Assembly: GCA_002310015.1 (NCBI GenBank)
Contig: DBYQ01000083.1
Coordinates: 1 to 37,229 of the forward strand
Origin: Bacteroidales bacterium UBA1182
Lineage (GTDB): Bacteria; Bacteroidota; Bacteroidia; Bacteroidales; Bacteroidaceae
Length of the DNA: 37,229 bases
Reading direction: 5' to 3'
Shown: positions 16,540-25,508 of the stretch, one piece after another
How the letters are laid out: each line of letters begins with the position of its first letter
Position numbering within the stretch: position 1 is the stretch's first letter
The notes under the pieces: model-generated
Told to the model about the DNA's origin: nothing
Databases searched by the model: none
The model's input: only the letters and a program-made list of their open reading frames with translations
Made by a program: the position numbers and the translations under genes

Positions 16540-17768
16540 ACTTTCTTATAATCATTTCTTTGCTTGTTGAAGTTGTTGTGCTTTTTTATTTGGAGCACAA
16601 AGCTTGGAATACTGTTTTTACCCCCCTTTCTTTTTTGATGTTGCCATATGTGGCGGTATTGCTTGTGTCCATCGCTATATCACGTCTGGACTACTTCGTA
16701 GATTTTTATTATCCCAGCATTCTTGTGTGGAATGTGGGATTGCTTTTATTCGCTATTCCCGATTATGCGATAGCAGAATTTGCGACAAAAAAGGGCTATC
16801 CGCTGAAAAAAATACAGATTGATGATGAACCTGTTCCTGTAATATTTGTACTTATCGGTATCGCTTTGGCGTTATTGTTTGCATATCGTTTGTATTCGAT
16901 AATGAACAGTTCCCAATATATGATTGGGTCGGACGAATTTGCCGAAGAATTTGCCGGACATGGCTTTTGGGGCCATTTGAAGCGTTTCTGCAGTGTAATG
17001 TTGATGATCTATATTTACTATCTGGATAAGAATCATCGTTGGTTGTGGTTCATTATCATCATCCTTTTGGTAGTGAATGTTATCAATATGGTAAAAGGTA
17101 CTATGATCATTCCATGTGTGACAGGTGTTATGCTAAGATTGGCGTCTGGTAAAATGAAAATTACAGCCAAATTCCTGAGTCTCGTTGTCCTTAGTTCTGT
17201 GGCGGTGTTCTTTGTTACCTTTTTGTTGGCTATAGTGGTGGTAAATGATATGGCGGTCAACGATAAGGTTATAGAATGGATTTTCCAGCGTTTTGTCCAT
17301 TATCTGACTAGTGGGACTTTAGGGCTTAGTGTTGACATGCAACTAGGTTTTCCTGATAGAGGTCCTATTGATGTGATCTGGACTCCTTTCCTGAATATTA
17401 TCAACCAGATAACAGGTAGTGGAGAAATCCTTTCTCCGGTCAATCCTGTTTTTCACTTTACAGGTATCAGTTTGACCAATGTGCGTACTGTTTTTGGAAC
17501 GCTTTTAATATATACTAACTACTTGCAGTATGCACTGTATATATTAGGATTGAGTTCTCTGTGCTATATTTTAAAGATCCTATCAATCCATTTTCATAAT
17601 CTTTTCATTAATACTGTTTTTTATTATTTTTGTGCATTACTTTCCATGGGATGGTTTGAATTCTATTTCTTTCATCTTGATATCATAGAGATACCGGCAA
17701 TGATTCTCTTATTACATATTCTTTATCTGTTATTTCCCAATAAACCTGATAAGACCGTAAAAGTATGA
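16536..17768 (+). CDS. Oligosaccharide repeat-unit polymerase, Wzy-like (module B)
   Basis: A 410-residue, strongly hydrophobic protein with about 11-12 predicted membrane segments and a larger periplasmic loop (about 250-330: FVHYLTSGTLGLSVDMQLG through LTNVRTVFGTLLIY). The context between Wzz and a glycosyltransferase, together with this topology, fits the Wzy/O-antigen polymerase class. Wzy proteins diverge so far that sequence alone gives no linkage type. It is not obviously homologous to the EpsG-type polymerase of module A. Both ends sit in four-base ATGA overlaps. Local base composition is AT-richer than in the housekeeping genes. Confidence 0.78.
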   Translation: MNFLIIISLLVEVVVLFYLEHKAWNTVFTPLSFLMLPYVAVLLVSIAISRLDYFVDFYYPSILVWNVGLLLFAIPDYAIAEFATKKGYPLKKIQIDDEPVPVIFVLIGIALALLFAYRLYSIMNSSQYMIGSDEFAEEFAGHGFWGHLKRFCSVMLMIYIYYLDKNHRWLWFIIIILLVVNVINMVKGTMIIPCVTGVMLRLASGKMKITAKFLSLVVLSSVAVFFVTFLLAIVVVNDMAVNDKVIEWIFQRFVHYLTSGTLGLSVDMQLGFPDRGPIDVIWTPFLNIINQITGSGEILSPVNPVFHFTGISLTNVRTVFGTLLIYTNYLQYALYILGLSSLCYILKILSIHFHNLFINTVFYYFCALLSMGWFEFYFFHLDIIEIPAMILLLHILYLLFPNKPDKTVKV

Positions 17769-18712
17769 CTGCCATTATTTTGATAAACTGGAACGGAGCG
17801 GATGACACAATTGCATGCCTTGATTCGTTGGACAAGGCGGCAGGTGAATTTGTGGTTGTTGTAGCAGACAATGGTTCTACAGATGACAGTTTGTCAAGAA
17901 TAAAGGATTATTCCAGTCATCTTTCCATAAAGGTTGATGTTGTTGATTTGGAAAAGAACTGGGGTTTTGCCGTAGGTAATAACCGTGCCATCAGTAATGC
18001 TGCCAAATACAATCCTGATGCCTATATGCTTCTCAATAATGACACGGAGGTAGAACCGGATTTTCTTGTTAAAATAGAAGATTACAGGAAATGTCATCCT
18101 GAAGTAAAGGTGTTGGGACCTCTTATAAAGTATTGGTATGACAGGGATAAGATATGGTCTTGTGGCGGAGAACTGGTTTTCGGTTCCCGCAAGGCATATT
18201 TTAAGGATATGGATGCCAGCGTGTTGAATGCTTCTGAGTTGTCTGTGTCATTTATCTCCGGTTGTGCCTTGTATGCCGATGCATCTCTGCTTAATCCTGA
18301 CGGAAATCTGTTGACAGAACGCTTTTTCTTTGGTGAAGAAGATTTTGAGTTTGCACACAGGATGAAGCAAAAGGGTGAGAAAATGGTTATATTGACAGAT
18401 TCTGTAATCTATCATAAAGTGGGTTCATCGGCCAAAAAGATGTCTTCCAGAGCAAAGCTTGGACGTGATTATCTCTATTATCTGGGCAGGCTTATAGTAG
18501 TAAGGGAATATTACAATCCTTTCAGTACGGCGCTGATACGTCTTTTAAGCCGTAGGCGTTGTCTGCATTATTTTATCCAGGATGGTCTGGATAAAAAGAG
18601 AGCCCGGAAAGTGGTTGCCAGATTGATGTATGATGCCGGTAAAAAGGACGGAATCAATTATGATGATTTCCGCTCAATAGTGATTGACGGCTCTTTCTTT
18701 GACAATATCTGA
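17765..18712 (+). CDS. Glycosyltransferase family 2, rhamnosyltransferase-like
   Basis: A 315-residue GT-A enzyme. The N-terminus IILINWNGADDTIACLDSL, VVVADNGSTDDS and NWGFAVGNNRAI, followed by the metal-site motif YMLLNNDTEVEP, are typical of GT2 enzymes annotated as rhamnosyltransferases. FISGCALYAD and FFGEEDFEFAHRMKQKG are the acceptor-site and catalytic-base region. It should add a sugar to the lipid-linked repeat unit on the cytoplasmic face. The donor is not determined; no dTDP-rhamnose synthesis genes occur in the window. It overlaps the polymerase by four bases. Confidence 0.92.
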   Translation: MTAIILINWNGADDTIACLDSLDKAAGEFVVVVADNGSTDDSLSRIKDYSSHLSIKVDVVDLEKNWGFAVGNNRAISNAAKYNPDAYMLLNNDTEVEPDFLVKIEDYRKCHPEVKVLGPLIKYWYDRDKIWSCGGELVFGSRKAYFKDMDASVLNASELSVSFISGCALYADASLLNPDGNLLTERFFFGEEDFEFAHRMKQKGEKMVILTDSVIYHKVGSSAKKMSSRAKLGRDYLYYLGRLIVVREYYNPFSTALIRLLSRRRCLHYFIQDGLDKKRARKVVARLMYDAGKKDGINYDDFRSIVIDGSFFDNI

Positions 18713-18718
18713 ACTGTT

Positions 18719-19927
18719 ATGGATAAGGGAAGAAAGCAGGTCATCGTTTTGTATGTGGCAACATTCTTAGGCGCCATACTGAATTTTGTGGCATCAAAAG
18801 TCAATACAGATTATCTTTCTCCATCTGATTATGGCGATGTCAAATATGTACTCAATGCCATTCAGCTTATATCTTGGGTGGTATTATTCGGTTGGTTCCT
18901 GTCAGGTAGCCGGATTCTGGCTTTGTCAGATGACAGGGAACAAAGTGCAAGGATAAGAGGGGCTTTGATAGTATTCCTGGCATTTGCCGTGTCAATGCTT
19001 ATAATAGCGACACTAATTATGGGCCTCTCTTATATAAACAGACCGGAGATAAGGGCACTTTTCTTCTTTTCACTCCCGGTTTGTTCTTATCCTCTCCTTA
19101 CAAACTACATGAACACGACAGCTCAAGGCGATAACCATATTGGACGCCTTGCACTAGCCAGGGTCTTGCCGGTGTTATGTTATATACCTGTAGCTTTTTA
19201 CATCTATAATAGATTCGGTGCAGACTCAAGGACAGTGCTGTTGCTGCATTGGGGAGTATGCTCATTGGTGCTTGTCATAATAATTTTCTCAACAAGGCCG
19301 TCATTCAAAAACCTTAAGCCTGTTTTTGATTCCATCAGAAAAGAAAATCATGAATATGGCATTCATCTGTATTGGGGGTCATTGGCTATGGTTGCAACCA
19401 ACTATCTGGCCGGTGTAACATTGGGATTGTTTAACAAGGAAAACACTGATGTGGGCTTTTATACTTTGGCTTTGTCTTTTGCTCAACCGCTTTCATATCT
19501 GCCAGGAATAGTGGGAACTACTTATTTCAAGCGCTTTGTACATGAAAAACGTATTCCCGGTAAGGTGTTTGCAATGACCATAATCCTGACCATCGTTTCA
19601 TGTGTTGGCTTTATGATACTGGTGCATCCAGTGATGAAGTTATATAATGAATCATATGGAGTTGTGGCCAAGTATGCCTCCTGGCTTGCCGTAGGCTTCA
19701 GTATTCATGGAGTGGGCGATATGATTAACAGGTATTTGGGTTCGCACGGGCAAGGTTTGAGTATAAGAAACAGTAGTTTTGCCTGCGGAGCAGTGAAGAT
19801 AGTGGGTTCGTTACTTCTTGTATGGCTATGGAATATTAATGGTGCAATAATTACATTAATTTTTAGTTCTGTGGTTTATACTTTGTCACTATTTTGGGCA
19901 TATTATTCCTTCATAAACAAAAAATGA
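18719..19927 (+). CDS. Wzx-like flippase, MOP superfamily (module B)
   Basis: A 402-residue polytopic protein with about 12 predicted helices. The N-terminal VIVLYVATFLGAILNFVASK, then LSPSDYGDVKYVLNAIQLISW and the Arg-containing FLSGSRILALSDD, show the layout of the polysaccharide-transporter family. The helix bundle near residue 230 (MVATNYLAGVTLGLF followed by VGFYTLALSFAQPL) is also typical. It is shorter than the module A flippase and only distantly related. It is the second candidate exporter of lipid-linked units in the locus, which supports two separate repeat-unit pathways. Confidence 0.83.
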   Translation: MDKGRKQVIVLYVATFLGAILNFVASKVNTDYLSPSDYGDVKYVLNAIQLISWVVLFGWFLSGSRILALSDDREQSARIRGALIVFLAFAVSMLIIATLIMGLSYINRPEIRALFFFSLPVCSYPLLTNYMNTTAQGDNHIGRLALARVLPVLCYIPVAFYIYNRFGADSRTVLLLHWGVCSLVLVIIIFSTRPSFKNLKPVFDSIRKENHEYGIHLYWGSLAMVATNYLAGVTLGLFNKENTDVGFYTLALSFAQPLSYLPGIVGTTYFKRFVHEKRIPGKVFAMTIILTIVSCVGFMILVHPVMKLYNESYGVVAKYASWLAVGFSIHGVGDMINRYLGSHGQGLSIRNSSFACGAVKIVGSLLLVWLWNINGAIITLIFSSVVYTLSLFWAYYSFINKK

Positions 19928-19961
19928 TTACCTTTGTTGAAATATAACAAATGGTAAGATA

Positions 19962-21014
19962 ATGAAACAGCGTCTTCTCTTTTTAGGTGCTTTGGATTAT
20001 CCCAATATCCCACAAGCCGGCGACGCTGTAAAGAACCGTTTTCTTCTGGATTTTTTTAAAAAAGAGTTAGGTGATATCTGTTATGTGGATACACAAAGAT
20101 GGAAACGGAATCCGTTCATTTTACTGAGAGTGTTTTGGAAACTTATTTTCTGTAGGTTTGACAATATTGTTATTTCAACCTCAAATGTCAGTGCCTATAG
20201 GCTTGTCAGACTTACTACATCTCTTCATCTAAGAAGCAGAATATATTATTTCATGATAGGAGGATATACTCCTTTGAAGATCAGGGACGGTATATATAAG
20301 GCAACACCATTCAAGAAACTGGAACGTATCGTTGTTGAGGCGGACAAGGTGCGGGAACTATACCATGAAGTGGGAATAGACAATACATACAGACTTTACA
20401 ATTTCAAGCCGGTGTTGTTTGTTCCGGATATCAGCGTCATTCATGAAGGTAGATTAAGATTTGTTTTCCTGTCAAGACTTACGGAACTAAAAGGAGTATT
20501 CCATATCCTTAATTCTGTGGCATCATTGAATTCAGAAGGAAAGGGGGATTTGTTTGAGGTTGATTTCTATGGCAGGATAGATTCTGATATCCAGGAAAGA
20601 TTCATGAACAAACTGAAAACACTTCCCAATGTACATTACAATGGATTCCTTGATCTTAGCTGTGCTGATGGTTACAGAATCCTGGCGGGGTACGATGCAA
20701 TGCTTTTCCCCACTATGCATGTGACAGAAGGATTCCCCGGTATTGTTGCGGATGCAGCAATTGCAGCCTTACCTTTGATTGCTTCAGATTGGCAATATGC
20801 CCAGGAGATAATAGGGCTGGGAAATTGTGGAATATTGTTTCCTGTTGGTGACAATCAGGCTCTCACAGAAAAAATGAAAGCTGTCATTGAAGACAGGAGC
20901 ATATTGCAGCCTATGCGTTCCAGAGCTTTGGAACGTAGCAGTATGTATGATGTTGAGAAGGTGCTGGATAAAAAACTGATTGAGAATCTGTGTATGAAAG
21001 AAAGGGTATATTGA
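19962..21014 (+). CDS. Glycosyltransferase, GT4-like
   Basis: A 350-residue GT-B enzyme. The N-terminal half begins LLFLGALDYPNIPQAGDAVKNR. The C-terminal half carries RFVFLSRLTELKGVFHIL, VDFYGRID and PNVHYNGFL. Its donor-binding segment AMLFPTMHVTEGFPGIVADA is the E(x7)E region of family 4, and is followed by PLIASDWQYAQEII and CGILFPVGD. It probably transfers a sugar from a nucleotide donor to the growing repeat unit; the sugar is unknown. A 34-base gap separates it from the flippase. The next frame can begin inside its 3' end, but I start that gene at 21020. Confidence 0.9.
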   Translation: MKQRLLFLGALDYPNIPQAGDAVKNRFLLDFFKKELGDICYVDTQRWKRNPFILLRVFWKLIFCRFDNIVISTSNVSAYRLVRLTTSLHLRSRIYYFMIGGYTPLKIRDGIYKATPFKKLERIVVEADKVRELYHEVGIDNTYRLYNFKPVLFVPDISVIHEGRLRFVFLSRLTELKGVFHILNSVASLNSEGKGDLFEVDFYGRIDSDIQERFMNKLKTLPNVHYNGFLDLSCADGYRILAGYDAMLFPTMHVTEGFPGIVADAAIAALPLIASDWQYAQEIIGLGNCGILFPVGDNQALTEKMKAVIEDRSILQPMRSRALERSSMYDVEKVLDKKLIENLCMKERVY

Positions 21015-21019
21015 GTGAT

Positions 21020-21910
21020 ATGGCAGTGTTGAAGAATTTGATAAAGAAGGTAGTGTCATCAATAGGGAAGAAACACCCTGAACTGATAATACGAATACGT
21101 TACTGGCTACGTTTTCACAAGAAACTTAATCTTGATAACCCTCAGACTCTTAATGAAAAGATACAATATCTGTCATTAAGGACTGATACGTCGGAGTGGA
21201 CAAGATTAAGTGATAAATATCAGGTTCGTGATTATGTACGTGAATGCGGATTGGAACAAATACTGAATACTCTATATGGTGTCTGGGATAACGCTGAAGA
21301 TATTGACTTTGGCCCACTTCCAGATAGTTTTGTGATAAAGACCACACATGGTTCTGGCGATGCAATGATTGTAAGAGATAAGGCGTGTGCCGATTTGGAA
21401 CAGATCAGAAAAAAACTTAATAATACATTGCATGAAACATACGGCCTTTCAGAGGGGAATCTTCATTACTCCAGAATAAAGCCACGGGTGGTGATAGAGG
21501 AGTTGTTGGATAATGATGAAGAGTCGGCTAAGTATTCCACATCGTTGATTGACTACAAAATCTGGTGCTTTAACGGTATGGCTTCTTATATATGGGCTTG
21601 CACAGACCGCACTCATTCCGGTACAAAGGTAATGACATATGATACAGAATGGAATGCACATCCTGAATATTCTGTTTTCAATAGCCATTATATGAGGGAT
21701 GGGTTGATCCCCAAACCTGCAAACTTGTCGGGGATGCTTGAAATTGCAGAAAAACTGGCGGCTCCATTTCCTGTTGTCAGAGTTGATCTCTATAATATTG
21801 CCGGTCGTGTGGTTTTTGGTGAGATGACTTTTACTTCACTTGGAGGATTAATGGATTTCTACACAGATCACTTCCTTCAGATGACAGGCGATATGATAAG
21901 TTTAAAGTGA
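21020..21910 (+). CDS. TupA-like ATP-grasp protein
   Basis: A 296-residue protein matching the TupA-like ATP-grasp family (named after a teichuronopeptide synthesis protein) that recurs in capsule loci. Recognisable parts are LNLDNPQTLNEKIQYL, LSDKYQVRDYV, the nucleotide-binding FVIKTTHGSGDAMIV, VVIEELLDN, DYKIWCFNGMA, and the metal-site region FPVVRVDLYNI...VVFGEMTFTSLGG. ATP-grasp enzymes form amide or similar bonds through acyl-phosphate intermediates, so an amino-acid or peptide decoration of the glycan is plausible but inferred. I chose ATG 21020, six bases after the previous stop; an alternative at 20990 would overlap by 25 bases. Confidence 0.88.
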   Translation: MAVLKNLIKKVVSSIGKKHPELIIRIRYWLRFHKKLNLDNPQTLNEKIQYLSLRTDTSEWTRLSDKYQVRDYVRECGLEQILNTLYGVWDNAEDIDFGPLPDSFVIKTTHGSGDAMIVRDKACADLEQIRKKLNNTLHETYGLSEGNLHYSRIKPRVVIEELLDNDEESAKYSTSLIDYKIWCFNGMASYIWACTDRTHSGTKVMTYDTEWNAHPEYSVFNSHYMRDGLIPKPANLSGMLEIAEKLAAPFPVVRVDLYNIAGRVVFGEMTFTSLGGLMDFYTDHFLQMTGDMISLK

Positions 21911-21942
21911 TACCCTTTGAATAGTTTTATATCTGTAGCGCG

Positions 21943-22728
21943 ATGACAGAGGGACTTGTTTCAATAATAACTACATTATATGACTCCGGTAGCTATATCG
22001 GGAGAACTATAGAGTCTGTCCTGTCACAAACATACACCAACTGGGAGATGGTCATAACGGATGACTGTTCAGTTGATAATGGTCCAGCCATCGTTGAGGA
22101 GTACATGAAAAAAGACTCCAGAATCCGCCTCTTAAGACTTGCAGAGAATGGTGGTCCTGGAATTGCCAGAAATAACTCCATAAGGAACGCCAATGGTCAG
22201 TATATCGCTTTTCTTGACAGTGATGATATGTGGAAACCTGACAAACTTGAAAAGCAGCTTGCATTGATGGACAAAACAGGTTGCGGAGTGGTCTATTCCA
22301 GTTATTATACATGTGATGAGAATGATTGCATTACAGGAATTGTCAAGAGTCGCTGTAAGGTTCCCTATTGGCGTATAGTATGTGACAATGCCATCGGTTT
22401 TCTGACAATGATGTATGACCGTAAGGTTACCGGTCTTGTACTCATGCCTGAGATCCGTAAGCGTCAGGATTGGGGGCTTAACATAAAGCTTATCAGGAAG
22501 TGTCGTGTTGCTTATGGAGTCAGGGAGCCTCTGGCATGCTACAGGATACGGACTGGTTCAGTATCGAGAGAGAAATTCCCTTTGATAAAATACAATGTGG
22601 CAATATATCGGGAGATTCTGGGTTATTCCAAGTTTGTTTCCGTATTGATGTTCACGTTTGTTTTCATGCCGTTCTATTTCTGTAAGAAGGCCTTGAATTA
22701 TTTCCAGAACATATTTGGCGGGAGATGA
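21943..22728 (+). CDS. Glycosyltransferase family 2
   Basis: A 261-residue GT-A enzyme. VSIITTLYDSGSYIGRTIES, SQTYTNWEMVITDDCS and AENGGPGIARNNSI lead into the metal-binding motif FLDSDDMWKPDKLEKQL. Further on, KRQDWGLNIKLIRK contains the usual ED/QDW catalytic-base position. This is the common WfgS/EpsJ-like layout of capsule glycosyltransferases. A hydrophobic C-terminal stretch (about 232-250) suggests membrane attachment. The donor is unknown. The following acyltransferase starts in an ATGA overlap. Confidence 0.93.
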   Translation: MTEGLVSIITTLYDSGSYIGRTIESVLSQTYTNWEMVITDDCSVDNGPAIVEEYMKKDSRIRLLRLAENGGPGIARNNSIRNANGQYIAFLDSDDMWKPDKLEKQLALMDKTGCGVVYSSYYTCDENDCITGIVKSRCKVPYWRIVCDNAIGFLTMMYDRKVTGLVLMPEIRKRQDWGLNIKLIRKCRVAYGVREPLACYRIRTGSVSREKFPLIKYNVAIYREILGYSKFVSVLMFTFVFMPFYFCKKALNYFQNIFGGR

Positions 22729-23267
22729 AACATCTGCTTCATACTATCATAAATGTCATTTTTAACTTGACCAGTCCGTTTTTTCTTTGGCTACCATTTG
22801 CGGATATAAGAAGATGGTATTTGAGGCTTTTTGTAAAATCGCTGGGAAAGAAGACATATATTGGTAGGAATGTTGATGTGAAAGAACCAAGTAATATATC
22901 TATCGGACATCATAGTGTTATTAATAAGAATGTGGTGTTGAATGGCCGCGGTGGACTGGTAATAGGTAACAATGTGGATATTGCGCAGGATGTGTTCATA
23001 TTTACAGAACAGCATGACCAGAATGATGATATGCATGCCCTTGTTAAGAAAAGCGTCCATATAGATGATTATGTGTGGATTGCCTCTCGTGCCACAATCC
23101 TTCCGGGAACAAATATTGGCAGGGGGGCGGTAGTGGCTTGCGGTTCAGTGGTAACAAAAGATGTAGTTCCTATGACTGTAGTAGGAGGTGTTCCTGCCAA
23201 ATATATGTCAGACCGTAAGAGCGGACTTAAATACAGTTTCAATTACAGGGAGAAATATAGTTTTTAA
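22725..23267 (+). CDS. Hexapeptide-repeat O-acetyltransferase
   Basis: A 180-residue left-handed beta-helix acyltransferase of the LacA/maltose-acetyltransferase type. Hexapeptide repeats run from about residue 45 to 165 (IGRNVD, ISIGHHSVINKNV, LVIGNNVDIAQDV, VHIDDYVWIASRATILPG, NIGRGAVVACGSVVTKDV, VVGGVPAK). The catalytic His lies in FTEQHDQND at about residue 94. It should acetylate a sugar hydroxyl of the repeat unit or its precursor using acetyl-CoA. A hydrophobic N-terminal segment (about 6-24) may bring it to the membrane. Active-site and trimer-forming motifs appear intact. Confidence 0.93.
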   Translation: MKHLLHTIINVIFNLTSPFFLWLPFADIRRWYLRLFVKSLGKKTYIGRNVDVKEPSNISIGHHSVINKNVVLNGRGGLVIGNNVDIAQDVFIFTEQHDQNDDMHALVKKSVHIDDYVWIASRATILPGTNIGRGAVVACGSVVTKDVVPMTVVGGVPAKYMSDRKSGLKYSFNYREKYSF

Positions 23268-23268
23268 G

Positions 23269-24420
23269 ATGTCCGGTAAGTTGCTAGTAGTATCACATTC
23301 CAATCCTTATGAAATAGGAGGCGGTAGTTTTGCATGTCATGCCTATGCCAAGGCGTTTAGCGAATGTTTCAATGGTAATGCAGACATCTGTGTGCCGGCT
23401 GAGAGCAAGGTCTTGATAGATAATTCCATAAGTTATGACAAAATAATCAGGGTTCCTCAAAGGACTTTGCTGTCCAGGTTCATTTCATTATTTACAGGAG
23501 AGATTGACCGTTATTCCGGTTATGTGAAGAATCTTATCAAAGAAGATCCTGAGTGTTATTCGACTGTGGTTATAAATGGTTGCAGGGAAAGCGGATCTAT
23601 GGCGAGATTTCTTAAGTCAAACGGTATAAAGGTCATAACGGTTTTCCATAACTTTGAAAGAAAGTACTTTAAGGATAATTTTAAGATTCCTTTGATTCGC
23701 GGATTAATGTTGTTCCATATAAGGAATCTGGAGAAAACTGCATACCAATACAGTGATTCCAATCTTTTCCTGACTATAGATGATCTGCAACAATATGAAG
23801 ATATTTTTGGTCCCAAGTCTATCAATAGTCTAATAGGTGTCTTTGAATATAAGGATATTCCAAATCCTGCTCTACGTAAGAAAAAAAATAACGCCTTGAC
23901 CTTTGTCATTACAGGGTTGTTGTGCAATACACAGGGAGAAGACAGTATCGTCTATTTTTTCAAAGAACTTTATAGGTATTTGCCAGAAAACAGCGCTTTG
24001 ATTGTATCCGGACTTGATCCCACAAAAAAGGTTGTTGATTTGTGTAATAAATATAAGAATGTAACCTTGATTCCAAATCCCAGTGATATGAATGATGTTA
24101 TCGGACAAGGTGATATATACATATGTCCTACCAGAATTGGAAGCGGGTTAAAGTTAAGGATAATGGATGGACTCAGGTTAGGGATGCCTGTGATAGTACA
24201 TGACTTATCCAAACGTGGTTACGAGTCTATGATGTCGACACCGTATTTCAACTCCTTTTTGACCCCGGAGGAATTTAATCAGGCTGTTAAGGAAATGTCA
24301 AGTCTGGTATTGGGTAATGAAGATGATAGGTCTCTGGTTATGGAAAGTTATAAGAGTCACTTCTCTTACGGGTGCGGATTAGATAAAGTTAAGGAGATAC
24401 TTAATGGCATTATTTCCTGA
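23269..24420 (+). CDS. Glycosyltransferase, GT1/GT4-like, last gene of module B
   Basis: A 383-residue GT-B enzyme. The N-terminal KLLVVSHSNPYEIGGGSFACHAYAKAF is a standard Rossmann opening with a Gly-rich acceptor loop. VFHNFERKYF, TFVITGLLCNTQGEDSIVYF and the donor region YICPTRIGSGLKLRIMDGLRLGMPVIV belong to the C-terminal nucleotide-binding half. The start at 23269 is one base past the acyltransferase stop; a longer frame from 23188 would overlap it by 80 bases and adds sequence without family features. It closes the uninterrupted plus-strand polysaccharide unit; no clear terminator follows within 80 bases. Confidence 0.88.
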   Translation: MSGKLLVVSHSNPYEIGGGSFACHAYAKAFSECFNGNADICVPAESKVLIDNSISYDKIIRVPQRTLLSRFISLFTGEIDRYSGYVKNLIKEDPECYSTVVINGCRESGSMARFLKSNGIKVITVFHNFERKYFKDNFKIPLIRGLMLFHIRNLEKTAYQYSDSNLFLTIDDLQQYEDIFGPKSINSLIGVFEYKDIPNPALRKKKNNALTFVITGLLCNTQGEDSIVYFFKELYRYLPENSALIVSGLDPTKKVVDLCNKYKNVTLIPNPSDMNDVIGQGDIYICPTRIGSGLKLRIMDGLRLGMPVIVHDLSKRGYESMMSTPYFNSFLTPEEFNQAVKEMSSLVLGNEDDRSLVMESYKSHFSYGCGLDKVKEILNGIIS

Positions 24421-24501
24421 TATTGATTTTTAAAGCTAACGGTTTAACTAATTAATGTATTTTATTATATTACTTACAAATTGCTATTTATTATTATCAA
24501 A

Positions 24502-25434
24502 ATGAAGAAAGTATTATTTACAGTAGCTCTGGCCCTCGTTGCAGCAGGTGCCAGTGCACAGGAGCCTGATTTCCGTATGCCTATGGGCGGCGGTTTCGGC
24601 GGTTTCGGTGGCGGTTTCGGTGGCTTCGGCGGTTTTGGCGGTGGCCAGCAGACCGATGTTAAGTTTGACGAGTATGTAGCTGCTCCTGCGGGCTTTGACC
24701 AGGAGCGTGCTGGTGTAAAGAAAGGCACTGTCAAGCTCATTGAGTATCAGTCTGAGTCAGTTGGTACAACCCGTAAGGCCAATGTATATCTTCCTGCAAG
24801 TTATGACGGCAAGAAGAAGTTCAGCGTTCTCTATCTGCTCCATGGTATTGGTGGTGACGAGTGGGAATGGATGAATGACGGTGGTGTACCCAACATCATC
24901 ATGGATAACCTCTATGCTGACGGCAAGGTTGCTGACATGATCGTTGTTATGCCTAACGGCCGTGCTGCCCAGAATGACTCACGTGAGGGCGGTATGGGTT
25001 CTGCTGCTGCTTTCGGTGAGTTTGACAAGGACCTCATCGGCAGCCTTATCCCTTACATTGAGAAGAACTTCAGCGTATATACAGATAAGGATCACCGCGC
25101 TATCGCCGGTCTGTCAATGGGTGGCGGTCAGTCTCTGAACTTTGGTCTGGGTAACATGGACAAGTTTGCTTATGTTGGCGGTTTCTCATCAGCTCCCAAC
25201 ACCATGCGTGCTGCTCAGCTTATCCCCGATGTTGAGAAGGTTAAGAAGGAGAACAAGCTCCTCTGGATGGTATGCGGTGGTGCCGATGGTCTGATTGGCA
25301 ACAGCACACAGCTCAAGGCTTTCTGCGACGAGAACGGTATTCCCTGCACTCTGATCAACTATCCTGATGAAGGTCACAACTTCACTGTTTGGAAGTACGG
25401 TCTCTATAACTTCGCTCAGCTGATTTTCAAATAA
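24502..25434 (+). CDS. Secreted CE1-type esterase with Gly/Phe-rich N-terminal segment
   Basis: A 310-residue exported alpha/beta-hydrolase of the putative esterase (CE1/feruloyl-esterase-like) family. The signal peptide MKKVLFTVALALVAAGASA is cleaved before Gln20. Residues 28-49 are a low-complexity GGFGG run. The oxyanion-region motif YLLHGIGGDEWEW, the nucleophile elbow GLSMGG (Ser205), the acid in CGGADGL (about Asp262) and DEGHNF (His292) form a complete catalytic triad. It could remove acyl or feruloyl groups from polysaccharide in the periplasm or outside; the substrate is unknown. Codon use is strongly biased, like carB and unlike the polysaccharide genes, which suggests high expression. 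Start chosen at MKKVLF; seven hydrophobic codons upstream are not needed. Confidence 0.92.
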   Translation: MKKVLFTVALALVAAGASAQEPDFRMPMGGGFGGFGGGFGGFGGFGGGQQTDVKFDEYVAAPAGFDQERAGVKKGTVKLIEYQSESVGTTRKANVYLPASYDGKKKFSVLYLLHGIGGDEWEWMNDGGVPNIIMDNLYADGKVADMIVVMPNGRAAQNDSREGGMGSAAAFGEFDKDLIGSLIPYIEKNFSVYTDKDHRAIAGLSMGGGQSLNFGLGNMDKFAYVGGFSSAPNTMRAAQLIPDVEKVKKENKLLWMVCGGADGLIGNSTQLKAFCDENGIPCTLINYPDEGHNFTVWKYGLYNFAQLIFK

Positions 25435-25452
25435 TCAATCTGTTTATAAATA

Positions 25453-25489
25453 ATGCCTTCGATGGATTATTCTCTCGGAGGCATTTTTT
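25453..25489 (+). terminator. Rho-independent terminator after the esterase gene
   Basis: ATGCCTTCGA (25453-25462) pairs with TCGGAGGCAT (25475-25484) over ten positions with one T-G wobble. A 12-base loop and a run of six T's follow. It lies 19 bases after the esterase stop and only 19 bases before the next start codon. Confidence 0.85.
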
Positions 25490-25508
25490 AGTCCCTAAAA
25501 AGTATCTG

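Noticed and set aside
23188..23268. Upstream extension of the last glycosyltransferase
   Set aside because: It would overlap the acyltransferase by 80 bases and adds no conserved sequence; ATG 23269 gives a standard GT-B N-terminus.
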